Shown: piece by piece, positions 24,158 to 34,177 of the stretch
How the letters are laid out: every line of letters begins with the position of its first letter
How positions within the stretch are numbered: the stretch's first letter is position 1
Source of the DNA: Isoetes taiwanensis
Lineage: Eukaryota; Streptophyta; Lycopodiopsida; Isoetales; Isoetaceae
Assembly (NCBI GenBank): GCA_021234155.1
Contig: JAJEKV010000066.1
Location: 2,553,552-2,617,551 of the forward strand
Direction of reading: 5' to 3'
Length of the DNA: 64,000 bases
Made by a program: the position numbers and the translations under genes
Notes under the pieces: generated by a model
Told to the model about the DNA's origin: nothing
What the model saw: the letters and a program-made list of their open reading frames with translations, nothing else
Database searches by the model: none

Positions 24158-24200
24158 TATCGGCCAGTTTTGTGTCTCTTGCGAGTCCCTTACCAGAATT
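24158..24200 (+). repeat. Split direct repeat B2 and right end
   Basis: The second copy of B, ending ACCAGAATT at 24200. Host sequence CCATGTTATGG follows. With the left junction at 16730 this defines the ends of the element to within the shared AATT. Confidence 0.85.
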
Positions 24201-24219
24201 CCATGTTATGGAGGCATCC

Positions 24220-25743
24220 TCAGAAGTATCTAGCTAATTTCATATCCCTCTCTTGCACAGTGACCCGCCCCCTGTGCACTCAACATTTGACACTGTCCTC
24301 GAAGAGGCCAACTAGATGTGCCTCGGTTGTCTCCTGTAAAAATATCCAAGGCCTCTACTTGGATTTTGGTTACCTCGTCCTCCACCAGTGGAACATAATC
24401 TGGGGTTTTCTCCCTCCTCCTCTTTTTTCCTTCCTTTCTCCTCTTGTAGATGGCAGCCATCTCGTACTTCACCAATCTAGCAAAGGCAAGCTTTGGAATC
24501 AGAGGCTGAGTGCGTGCCTGCCAATACCTGATCTCTCGTAAAGCTTGCATGTCAGGAGCAGCACCCTTTAACTTCTCCGGACCCCCATATCTAACATTGG
24601 GCTCTCCTTCCTTCTGCTTCCTGCGATTCCCATGCTTGTCCATCTCCTTGGCTGCATCTCTTTCTGCTTGTCTCCAACTAGGAATTTGCCTATGAGGCCT
24701 CTCCTGGACGGACTTCTTGGGAGTGCTCTTCAGTTTTCGGCGAGAAATTTTTCTACTGGAACTGGCAATATCTATAACATTGCCCCCTCCATGTTGATCC
24801 CCATGCCCATCCTCCTGATCACCCTGCTCATGTGCCTGGTCCCCCTTGCCATGTTCCTGAACACCCTGCTCTTGATCACCCTTGTCATGCTCCTGATCAT
24901 CTTGCCCACCCGAGGATTCCTCTCTCCACTTCCACTATTATTCTGGGTGCCCTTCAATTTATCAAATACAAAAGCATCCTCTTGATTTCTTAACAATGGG
25001 AAGAGACAGATAGGTATGGTTAACCTCTTGAATGCCGATACCTGACCAAGCTGAGGAACTAGCATACACTGATTCCATTGCAGCATAGCCTGATCACCTG
25101 GCCCCTCGAGCATATTTGTATTAATCTGGAACTAGAGCGGACCCTGCCCCACCATCGCCCCCGGCTGCGTTCCTAACATCAATTGATACTTCTTGTAGGG
25201 ATTATGTGGATTTCCAAGCATGTAATCCATCTCATTACCGATGAACTGGAACGGTCTGCTCTCCACTCCGATCATCGACATCATCAGTCTCGGCCACATG
25301 ACGTTGCTCTCGACAGTTTCTTCTACTGTCTTAGCACCAGAAGTGGGGTAGGGCAGACCGCAAGTTGGTCTACAGCTGTATCCACGGCAGTCAGGTGGAA
25401 CCGGGATGTTGTGGCAGACTGTAGTCTTCTTGAAGGCCCCATCTGCCACGACATTATCAGACGACAACAATGACACCCTTGTAGGAAATATGGTCAGGTT
25501 CACAAAGTATTCGTCTACACTGTTGCTAATGGTGTGGACAATGCTTCCCAACTTATCCTGGAACTCAACTGGAAGGACAATGTCATCTTCAGCCCTAGTC
25601 TCTGTGGTACTGGCAAGAACTGCAACAGGCACTTGACTTGAATTAGTACCTCTGGCGCTGTCACTACTGATATCACCAACGTTCTGGCGCTTGGCAAGTG
25701 CCTCATTTTGTGCAGTATCAGTGTTAGTGCCTTTCATGGACAT
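24220..25743 (-). pseudogene. Gene M, protein ending in a divergent histone H3 fold (broken)
   Basis: The minus-strand start at 25743 (MSMKGTNTDT) is preceded by a splice-acceptor-like TGTAG and a TATA box near 25815. The N-terminal 200 residues are unknown. A stop at about 25129 and a frame change near 24900 precede an acidic heptad-like repeat (DQEHDKG and variants, 24905-24785), then a basic tail. From 24544 the histone part reads ALREIRYWQ (alpha-N), then LIPKLAFARLV (start of alpha-1). Loop 1 is about 20 residues longer than in H3 and Arg/Lys-rich. Alpha-2 ends in EAHLVGLFEDSVKC, and alpha-3 follows with GRVTVQERDMKLARYF before a stop at 24222. A one-base insertion near 24340 and a TGA at 24282 break the fold. 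A long loop 1 and a unique tail recall CenH3, but the order and length differ, so I call it only H3-like. The DIRS-like element lies 20 bp past the stop. Confidence 0.75.
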
Positions 25744-25810
25744 GAGTGATTCCTACAGAGGAGAAGAAAATAAAATGACTAGTATGGTCTGACCCAATCC
25801 CATAAACCCG

Positions 25811-25830
25811 CAAATATATAAAGTTTATAG
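25811..25830 (-). promoter_or_regulatory. TATA box of gene M
   Basis: The minus strand reads TATAAACTTTATATATTTG immediately next to palindrome array 2 and about 70-85 bp upstream of the gene M start. It is the only TATA-like site in the spacer. Confidence 0.55.
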
Positions 25831-26000
25831 TAGCCACGGTGCGAAAAAAGGCCTTTCCAAAAAATGTGGACAGGGTGTTTTCGCACCGTGGTCACGGTGG
25901 TCAGAAAATGCATTTCTGTGCACCGTCTTCACGGTGCAAAAAAGGCCACTTCATAATCTGTAGATAGGGTATTTTCGCACCGTGGCTACGCTCCAGAAAT
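25828..26000. repeat. Palindrome array 2
   Basis: Three units with the same half-site as array 1 (GCACCGTGG and its complement) lie at about 25828-25846 (half), 25878-25915 and 25973-25998, with further copies of GCACCGT near 25919-25935. The spacer unit GGCCTTTCCA next to TGTGG is shared with array 1. It lies between the polyadenylation signal of gene L and the TATA box of gene M. Confidence 0.8.
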
Positions 26001-26146
26001 AGATAAGCAATGATTAAAATAACAAGTGACCAAGATATAAATCCACATATCGAAGATATATTTTCATAACATAGACTTGCCAACAGTGACAGAGTATAAT
26101 TTAAATAAAATTTATACATGTCATATTTAAATATTTGAACAAAAGC

Positions 26147-26152
26147 TTTTAT
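26147..26152 (-). terminator. AATAAA polyadenylation signal of gene L
   Basis: AATAAA on the minus strand about 15 bp after the gene L stop codon. It supports an end of transcription here, and therefore supports L and M being separate genes. Confidence 0.5.
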
Positions 26153-26164
26153 TGACACAAAATC

Positions 26165-27633
26165 TCAAGTACATTCCCTTTTCTTGCCATCTGGGCCTAA
26201 AATGCTCGACTCGAATGCTTCTATGTCTTCTTCCTTTGCTCCAGCTCCAATTGCATCTAATAGACACCACATGACAGGGTCCTTTTTAGCAATGGCCAAA
26301 CGAAGTGTTTCCTTGTCTGCTCCACTCAAACCTAGTACTGCATTATTTGCAAAGACAGAGTACATCTTGAAGCCTCTAAACACGTACATAGTTATATCTC
26401 TATCTACTGCTACAACTCTATCATAGTTCGTGGCCAAGGGAACATGGTTGCCAGCCATGGATAGAGCTTTAAGCTTTAAAACCTCTTCTGCTCCAGATGG
26501 ACTATATTTGTTGTGAAACACAACTACATCCCCTTTGTGAAGGTAGCCCATATAATGTGCCATACTAGCATCCCGACCTAGGGTGACTCTTTCTGCCTTG
26601 CACAGAAGTCATCAATAAACAACTCCTATACACATAAGCAACATCAGAATCCAAGTATGGAAATAAAACTAAAACCAGATAAATACCTCTTTTTCGAGAA
26701 CTGATGGCGTGATTATCGAGTCGACAACTCAAGTTCTATGAACTTAAAAGCGGTGTTTGAAGAGCTGCCTCATACCCAGCTTCAACTTGCTACAGGGCTA
26801 TGTCAAATGCATCCTCTGGAGGGATTGATGATCCCTCATAAGTAACAGCCTCCATCATTTGTCTGGGAACATCTGACTGGAAGTATATAAGTTCGCCAAG
26901 GCCTACAACATGGGCATATACCTGTCCTAGTATCTCATCCTCTCTCATGCCGGTCACTTGAGCTATATTAGGCAGCAATAAGTATTGTTTCCCACCTATA
27001 TGGATGGGATATGCTTCTGATAACTCCCAAGTAGACAGTTTATTCTCATTCAACTCCTCTTCCAATACCTCCTCATTGTCTTCCTTAGGATCTATTTGCT
27101 CCTCCTCGGGATCTATCTGCTCCTCTACTGGCGAGGTAAGACGTTCTATTTAAGTGACCTACATACTTGAAGAAGACTCTGCAACTTAGTTTGTCTTACT
27201 GTAAATCATGTATATGCTTAACATGATATCTAGGCCATAAAAACTTTCTTTGCCTTCTTGCCTGCACATTTCTGCAGGTAGCCTCTTCAAAGATCTTCTA
27301 ATCTTGTCTTGATCTGTCTTCGGAAACATCTTAAGCAAAGCCTGCATGCTCATGGAAGGCAACCAGTTACAGGACACGGAATCACATCAGATCCAGCTCT
27401 AGCCATGAAGCTATCAACAATGCTCCCGTATGCATCTTTAGACCTGTTACACTCTGCCATGAAGTCTATTGTCACCAAAAGTTATTGTAAACAGTAGTTG
27501 CATCAACTGGCTCTTCTATCTCCTTTTGAAACTCTTCTGGATGCTTCTAATGAAAAGCACTTTTTTTTTCAATTATAGTATCATACCATATGTTGAACAA
27601 CTCCCAAGTCTTATCTGCTCTTCTCTTTGCCAT
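26165..27633 (-). pseudogene. Gene L, unknown multi-exon protein
   Basis: The minus-strand start at 27633 reads MAKRRADKTWELFNIWYDTIIEKK. After a stop near 27549 the frame goes on with KHPEEFQKEIEEPVDATTVYNNF and, near 27450, with FMAECNRSKDAYGSIVDSFMARAG, then VIPCPVTG. Next come LLKMFPKTDQDKIRRSLKRLP (27330-27260), a Glu-rich linker (about 27130-27060), and LPNIAQVTGMREDEILGQVYAHVVG (26990-26910). A typical short intron follows (GT near 26685, AG near 26622), and a last exon at 26563-26165 contains YLHKGDVVVFHNKYSP and ends KKRECT. I recognise no family. Conserved-looking stretches over several exons and a polyadenylation signal argue that it was once a real gene. Confidence 0.5.
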
Positions 27634-27712
27634 TCTAGTTGTGCAGCGCCTCAGTTTGTGATAGTTTGGAGTCGTGCGTCTTAGTAGCGGCTAGATATGC
27701 GAGAGCGAAGAA

Positions 27713-27721
27713 CATTTATAA
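27713..27721 (-). promoter_or_regulatory. TATA box of gene L
   Basis: TTATAAATG on the minus strand, about 80 bp upstream of the gene L start and 17 bp from the edge of array 3. A GTCGCGAC palindrome sits between the two. Confidence 0.55.
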
Positions 27722-27737
27722 CTGTCGCGACAAGTAA

Positions 27738-28046
27738 TATTCACACCATGGCCACGATGCGAATATGCCACTCATATTTTGTAATACACATTTTTTCACT
27801 GTGGTCACAGTGCGAAAATAGCAGTTTCTTATTCTTTGACATACACAATTTCGCACTGTAATCAGGATGTGAAACAGCACTTTCGTATTTTATGCTAGAC
27901 ACTCATTCGCACCATGGATACGATGCGAAAACTGCACTTTCATATTTTATGTTCTACATGGATTCGTACCGTGACTATGGTGCGAAAGCAACTCTTTTTT
28001 TTTTTTGAACTACACTTATTCGCACCGTGGCGACGCCGTGAAAATC
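27738..28046. repeat. Palindrome array 3
   Basis: Six units with a period of about 55 bp lie near 27739, 27791, 27848, 27901, 27958 and 28014. Each is a variant of ATTCGCACCGTGG joined to CCACGGTGCGAAA. Spacers are AT-rich and share ACTTTCATATTTTATG. The units are more diverged than those of arrays 1 and 2 but keep both arms, including several paired changes. It separates genes K and L. Confidence 0.85.
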
Positions 28047-28167
28047 AGACCTTAATGACGTTCAAGATACTAAGGGATTTGAACCCAATATACCCAAGTG
28101 TCTTTTATATATTATCAAATATAGATAGAAGTATTGGTGGTAAACAATCTTTTCTCTTATGTAGATC

Positions 28168-29450
28168 TCATCTTTTTCCAACTTTTACAGCATTTAATAA
28201 AAAATAAAAAACATTCATATCACATTCTGCCTCCAACATTCTTCTAACATCAAATAAGGTCCACTCAGCTTCAACTCTAAGGGTCTTGTATGACTGACCA
28301 TCCTTCATAATGCTGATATCTATGACCTCAGAATACGTCCCATCTGCATCATCTTGTTCCACAGGAATCCAAATTCACCTAGTTCCTTCCTTGACTCGCC
28401 TCCATCTTCTGTATTTGAATGTGATACAGAGTTTGTTTTTTAATGCAATACCTAATTCGTGTGCTCTCCTTCTTTATTCTGCATTCGACATTCTCGACAA
28501 ACTCGTGCAATCTACTGAACCAACCTTCACGGAAAATCTTGTCCAAAAATAGCTCAGAAGCATTCACTGTATACATCCTGGAAGTCTTCTTCACAGCCTC
28601 AGGATCCTTAAATGATGCAATGAAGATATTTATAGCTACATTTACCTTAACACGCCCACAAACTCCACCCTTTTCTCTCAATGCAGTCGATATTTCTTGG
28701 GTCAGCTTCGTTTTCTCCAACAAAATTGCCGTATTATCCAAAGGGTGAGAGTAAAGCTGAGAGCGAGGGGCAAAGGTAGTTCGACAATCTTGCTCTTCCG
28801 GGAACAGTATTCATAGCGCCAAAACCACACCCCATTCTTTCTGAGCTGCACCGCTGTCTGACCTTCAAATAGGAGAGAACCGATATCGTAATGAAAGGAA
28901 TGGAACACGCTCGTTATGGAGCTTGATGGCTCCAAGTCCTGCACATCGGAAATACAAAGCCCTGATAGCAGAAAAGAAATAGAAATTAGAGAACTAAGAA
29001 TTACAGTGAAGAAAGGGAAAACAGTAAATGTCCCCATAATTTGCCTACAGCTCAGGAAAAGTTCGACGAGATCTAATCTTCTCTTTTGCCATATCCGATG
29101 GTGTGTATACATGTTTAACTTGGACATAGATTTCTTTTTTAAATTCAAAGCCGACGACCATAGCCCTCCAATGCGCGGAAACATCATTCCTTCTACTTCG
29201 CTTGACCCGCCCGAGCAGCAGGCTGGATGGTAATGAAGTTACTAATGAAGACATTGAAACATCCCCAATCGTTTTCAATTGTTATTGAACTGATCGCTAT
29301 CTGAAACAAAAAAAAAGGAGAAGAGGTTAGAAAAACATCAAATGATAAATGATCGCAGTGCTTATGAAGAATACCTGGGCGCAGAGCTTGGGCGAGATGC
29401 GAATGTGCTAAGAGAAAGCGCGAGAGAGGAAGACACAGCTTTTATACAAG
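28168..29450 (-). pseudogene. Gene K, unknown multi-exon protein
   Basis: The minus strand shows a TATA box (29441-29448), a non-coding first exon ending CGCCCAG before GTATTC, and an acceptor TTTTTGTTTCAG at 29305-29294. The next exon starts MKTIGDVSMSS (29278) and includes FEFKKEIYVQVKHVYTPSDMAKEK. A third exon from about 28940 follows an acceptor CCGATGTGCAG and reads DLEPSSSITSVFHSFHYDIGSLL. It continues, with a shift near 28740, into ILLEKTKLTQEISTALREKGG and FLDKIFREGWFSRLHEFVENV, and ends after SIMKDGQSYKTLRVEAEWTLF near 28200. No family was recognised. The exon borders are good, but shifts suggest decay. Confidence 0.5.
29441..29448 (-). promoter_or_regulatory. TATA box of gene K
   Basis: TATAAAAG on the minus strand, followed by a CT-rich initiator stretch (CTTCCTCTCTCGCGC), a good core-promoter arrangement for a plant gene. 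No palindrome array lies upstream of it, unlike genes L and M. Confidence 0.6.
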
Positions 29451-29582
29451 GGGAAAAATACAAATATTCGGCGGTAAATCGGGGCGGGATGGAGTTGCAA
29501 TTATTGCCCCCAACCCACCAAACCTGAAACTCAAAAAGGTTCGGATCTTGTCGAACCTGCAAATGGTCGACACATGGAACAC

Positions 29583-29929
29583 AGTTCTAGGTCTGGATTA
29601 AAAAATTTTGTACATGGGGGATTAGGTATTGGCTCGATGTTTTCCATGCTGGCATCGAGTTTGGGCCCTTACCTGATCCCAGGAAATCTCTAATGGAGAT
29701 TTTGATCTAGGAAGGTATAGGTGTACCCTTAAAATATAATAGCGCAAATGTGCCAAGTTCTTCTATGTCTCCTGTCGTTGCTCCTGATATTAGAATTCAA
29801 AGCAGAAATAGGTTCAATATTTCATGCATTAAATACTTAATACGTACGATTTGTATGATATGACACTATTTTGAAGTATAATATGTCAAAAAAAAAGAAA
29901 ACGTCGTCGAAATAAGTTCGCATGCGCGA
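29583..29929. other. No gene seen
   Basis: AT-rich flank with no readable domain or clear repeat. Confidence 0.5.
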
Positions 29930-30270
29930 AAAGAACTAAGACATGTACACGAAGTCTTTTTTGCGTACGCTAAATAATTTATTTCGTGTATGCCAAGAAA
30001 AAAAAAGCGCCTTGTTTTACATTGTTTTGTGTATACGAATGAAGTTTCAAGTACGTGTTTTAGTGTGTTTCGTGTACGCAAAAGAAGGGAAAAAGAATGC
30101 GTATACTTTTTTTCTTTTTTGTGTACGCAAAGCACACTAAAATGCAAATACGAAACTTTCTTTGGGTATGCAAAACAATATAAAACAAGGCGCAGCATAT
30201 GCAAAATACAAAGTTTAACGTAAAAAAAAAAAAAAAAAACCTTCACCTATGCATGTATTTCGTGTACTAA
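29930..30270. repeat. Long fold-back hairpin
   Basis: The arm at about 30007-30090 (GCGCCTTGTTTTACATTG onward) pairs with 30193-30112 on the other strand, around a centre near 30101. Weaker pairing continues outwards to about 29930 and 30270. The arms are rich in CGTGTACGCAAAA-like words. It has no coding capacity and resembles a MITE or fold-back element; no target duplication was identified. Confidence 0.7.
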
Positions 30271-31260
30271 AAGCTGCCCCATGGAAAAAATTAGTGGCTA
30301 TTAATAGCCAAATGGCGATTTTTTGGGGGATCTAGGCAATTTTTGCGGCGAATTTTATGAAGGGAGGTTTCTTTTAAAAAGATAAAAAATAGCCATAGTT
30401 AAAAACAAGTACTCCATTATTTTTTTAGGATTAGCTAAACAATTTTCGCCCTTTCTTAAAAAGAAAAAGGTTAGCCTTTCTTTATATTAATAGCCAAACA
30501 AAAATAAATTTTTATTAAATATTTTTGCGCATGTCCACCTACCATAATGTGTGGTTTTCAAACTATGAATTTCTATTGCATATAGCAGAGATACATCTTT
30601 AAAAAGGAAGTGTAAGTGATGGCCAATATCCATTTAGATGCCAGAGTTGGTTGCATAGACTCCTCCTTCAAGGATATCACCATATCTAGAAGGGTGTCGC
30701 TACATTGAATGTAGATCAGACTATGGATGTTATAAGTTATGTTCCTTGATTGTTGATTATTATTTATAATTTTAGTATAATATGTCTGAAGCTATAGAAT
30801 TTACATTTTTTTGCTTTTTTCAGAGAAAAAATAGCCAAGTGAAAGTTTAAAGGAATACTAAATTCAAAAGTTTCACCAAGTCCAAATACATATAAATGTA
30901 ATGATAATAATAACTTTAGCCAAATATATATCATAAAATACTGTAAAATTTTGAAAAATAGCCAAACCATTGTTTATGAAAAAATATATAGTATGCTCAA
31001 TTTTGCCCCCTTTTTTTGCATTCGTCTGCGCGAATTCCACTGTTAGCATACGCGAAGTAAAGTTTGCCTATGAACTAGCAAGAAGCGCACCAGAAGGTTT
31101 TAGCAAGGTAAGACTTGTTATAGTTTATTTAGGCATGGTGTCGTTAGATTGTAATTAGTGGCTAATCTCTTCCCTTTGTATTTCATTCGAAGGAGCATTT
31201 TTGCTACGCATAGATAGATGACAGTGTTTAAATGGATTGAAGAAATGGTGTGATATGTTT
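30271..31260. other. AT-rich spacer with repeated AATAGCCAA
   Basis: The word AATAGCCA, or close variants, appears at about 30303, 30393, 30489, 30829 and 30958, all on the same strand. No gene was seen on either strand. Confidence 0.45.
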
Positions 31261-31395
31261 CTAGTTCTTAAATTGAAATACACATTTTGTCTAGCATATT
31301 CTAGTTGTTAAATTGAAATACACATTTCATTTAGCAATTTTTAGTTGTTAAATTGAAAAACACATTTAATATAGCATTTTATAGTTGCAAATTTT
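31261..31395 (+). repeat. 40-bp tandem repeat, three copies
   Basis: The unit CTAGTTGTTAAATTGAAATA plus ACACATTT and TAGCA recurs at 31261, 31301 and about 31341, with a partial fourth copy at 31381. Confidence 0.75.
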
Positions 31396-33229
31396 TGCTG
31401 CTTCTTGGTTGTGATGTTGTATTCGTTGTTGGTGGTTTGTTATTCTTGAATTATTTAGTCATTTTCTTTGTTTTAATGTTGCATTTTTTTTTATTTTTTT
31501 ATTTTTAATACCACAACCATACTTTTTGTGGAAAAGAGGAGTCAGATGCTGCTATTGGTTGCATTGGAAGTAGCAATGTTAATCCAGACAGGATAAGAGG
31601 ACGTTATACCTTGCAATAATGAGCCATCTTTATACAGACAAGGGCAGCTCAGCAGGTACATGGAATTATACTATTCTCATAAGATGTTGGCTGACTTATA
31701 TGGTACATTGCTTCTCTTGATGGGAAAAGAGGACATACACTCCTTGCTGATGGAGAATGGATCAGAATTTAACAACTACCAATTTGGTACAGACAAGGGC
31801 TTTTACTGGGTTTATAACTCCATTTTCGATCAGATAATGCAACAGTGAGCCACCTTTGCCAAACACCAATCCCGAACTCCAGATTATCTCCTCATTTGCT
31901 TCTAAATCCTGTACACGGTCATCTGTTAATGCTCAATACCTTATCTTCTTTTTGTTTAACTTCATGCTCTAGCATTTTGCTTGGCATTTTGTTCATGCAG
32001 GTTTTTGGACCAATTGTCACATCAAGAGTGTGTGATTTCTGCTCTCTCATAGAGGGCAAGGCAGTTTATCTAGTCAATTTGTAACAGAATCTTGGTGTAG
32101 CTGGTGCTAAATTGTTATAAACTTGAAGATACATACTATTAATTTTTCTTCTGAAGTTATTTAAGTTTGTTGGTTGCTAATGTGGAATTTTTTCCCATTA
32201 GTCAGACTATTGTATGGCTTTAATTAATTAATGGAAAAAACACCTCTTACTTTCAAAAAAAAGAAAAAAAAAATAATGAGTCATTATCATGAAGTGAAAA
32301 ATTGAAACAAACCCAACATAATCCAAAAATCACAATATTCTAGAAATATATTTTGTCAACAATACTCTGGTGTGTATATATAAGAAAGAGAGCAATTGGC
32401 CTCCATGGAATGATTCCACAATGCTTCCACAAGAATGATCTGCCGCTTTCTATTTCATGGTGCCCAGATTGAAAGAACGACATGGTTACTACTTTTTTTG
32501 AGAAACACAGAAGGTTGCAGAAAGCTGTGAATCGAAGCTATGCCAAAAGCAAAGCTTAGAAGGAAGAATGCTCATGGCAAGGAACATCGTTTCATATCCC
32601 CGTGTCCAAATTTCAAGCCTTATCTAATTTTTATGGCCATAGATTCATAAATTATAGATCGGACAACTAACAATATAATGCAGATTCTTAGACCAAAGTC
32701 ATGAGTACGCTTGTACCTTGGCTATCAAAAGAATGCAAAGTCGGATCAGAATCTGTGTTCTCTGTCGCAGAAGTAGAGAAGAAATATTGATTGAGATTCT
32801 GCATCTGACGATATGGATTCATTATTAGAGTTTTATAAACGTGATCCTCTACAATTGACAATAGACTTATCACAACCCAAATGAACTTCACTATTTGCAT
32901 TGCAAATTCAACATTTAACAATATCCTTAACCTTTGAAAATAATCTTATTGGTTAAACGAATGAGTTACTGTAGCAGTGATCCCATATACTGTAGCAATG
33001 CAATTATCACAACCTTATTCAATCATAATTCCTCCTCCAAGTGATCGATTAGCACACTCCAAATTATCTGAATGTATTTACATAAATAATTCTATCTTTT
33101 TATCAGGTTGATCGACGGTTTAGGCAGGCAATCCGTCCGTTTTTCTCTCTTCTAAATATGCTATCCTTTGCCGCCTTACATTCGATCTTATCTGTTATTT
33201 TCACCTTATAAATAACCGTCTTTAACTGT
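31396..33229. other. No gene seen; possible retroposed fragment
   Basis: A plus-strand reading of 62 codons at 31660-31848 is unrecognised. Near 32250-32275, AATTAATTAATGG is followed by an A-rich tract, which could be the tail of a LINE or retrocopy ending there. The phrase TACAGACAAGGGC occurs at 31635 and 31790. The rest is AT-rich. Confidence 0.35.
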
Positions 33230-34177
33230 AATGGTCTTGGCACAAAAGGAACAGGGCACAGGAATGATTATACAACAACTCCAAGGAGACCAGATTTTTC
33301 AACAACTTATGAATCATCGCCTTGCTACTCCAACGACTAACGACTACACCAGCTTTAAGCAAGCTAGAGGACCTATCAGATAGTTGAATATCTTAGAATT
33401 ATGGGTGATAACATCCATGATGGAATGGGGACGAAATTTCGAGTAGATTGTCATTTCTTTTAGAAAGGATGGACCCAAGAATGGAGCGGAGCTTCAAGGA
33501 TACATTGATGACAGATATCCAACATATTGGAACCTCTTCGTGAGCTTGATCACCTCGCTAAGAAGGATTCAATAATAGGATAATTGTCGACCATGTATAT
33601 GGCGAGTACTTCCATAGCATAAGGAATAATCTGACCAAATGAAGGGAAGCAATCTAATAAGTCCAGCCAACTTCTTAGATGGCATCAACTCAAAGGTGGG
33701 ACTATTTCAAAAGGGCAATAATTAAGAAAGGGGAGATCCTAGAGTATAGATTAGATCTAAAACAAGAATAATTATTTAATTGCATAGTTTTTATGTGCGC
33801 CCAAAGGTAAGGTCATGCTTACTAAACTTGTGGCCATAGATTTATGTAAGTAGTTCTTTAACTTGTAACCTTGCACCTCCTAGATGGCGGACATCTTTAA
33901 GAGCAAGACTCTTAAGTCTAAATCTAGGCCAGTAATTATGGCAAGGCCAAGTAAGTAGCAGCACCAACGGAACAAGAGTCAAGTTCGACATCAACCTTAA
34001 GCGAAGCAAAGTAGAGCATCGGCACCAACTTATGTACATTGGCAACTATGACTTCATAATAGGCATGCAATATTAAAGCTGGCTAAGGCAATAATTGATT
34101 ATCATAAGCAAGAGATACCTATCCCAGCACCAAAGGGCAAGTACCTTATAATTTAAGTTAAGGAAGTAATTCCAATC

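Larger units (their letters stand above)
16734..24200 (+). mobile_element. DIRS-like tyrosine-recombinase retrotransposon with split direct repeats
   Basis: The element has the order A1, coding region, B1, A2, spacer, B2. A1 (16734-16858) and A2 (23334-23458) are near-identical direct repeats; B1 (about 23291-23333) abuts A2, and B2 ends at 24200. All three junctions share AATT (16730-16733, 23330-23333, 24197-24200), the expected trace of site-specific recombination through a circle. Removing it leaves ...CATAT-AATT-CCATG... in the spacer of the host locus. The coding region holds a Gag-like ORF, a DIRS-type RT and RNase H, and a tyrosine recombinase. There is no LTR and no DDE integrase. 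Several stops and shifts make the copy defective. DIRS-like elements are known from green algae, animals, fungi and amoebae; I know of few reports from land plants. Confidence 0.85.

Noticed and set aside
24772-25113. Separate gene with MTRVIKSRVFRNM repeats
   Set aside because: The other frame of the same strand gives the acidic DQEH repeat that leads into the H3 fold, so the Arg-rich reading is its shadow past a frameshift.
16289-28046. Palindrome arrays as CRISPR
   Set aside because: Units diverge, spacers are similar to each other, and the genome is a plant's; they are tandem or dispersed repeats.
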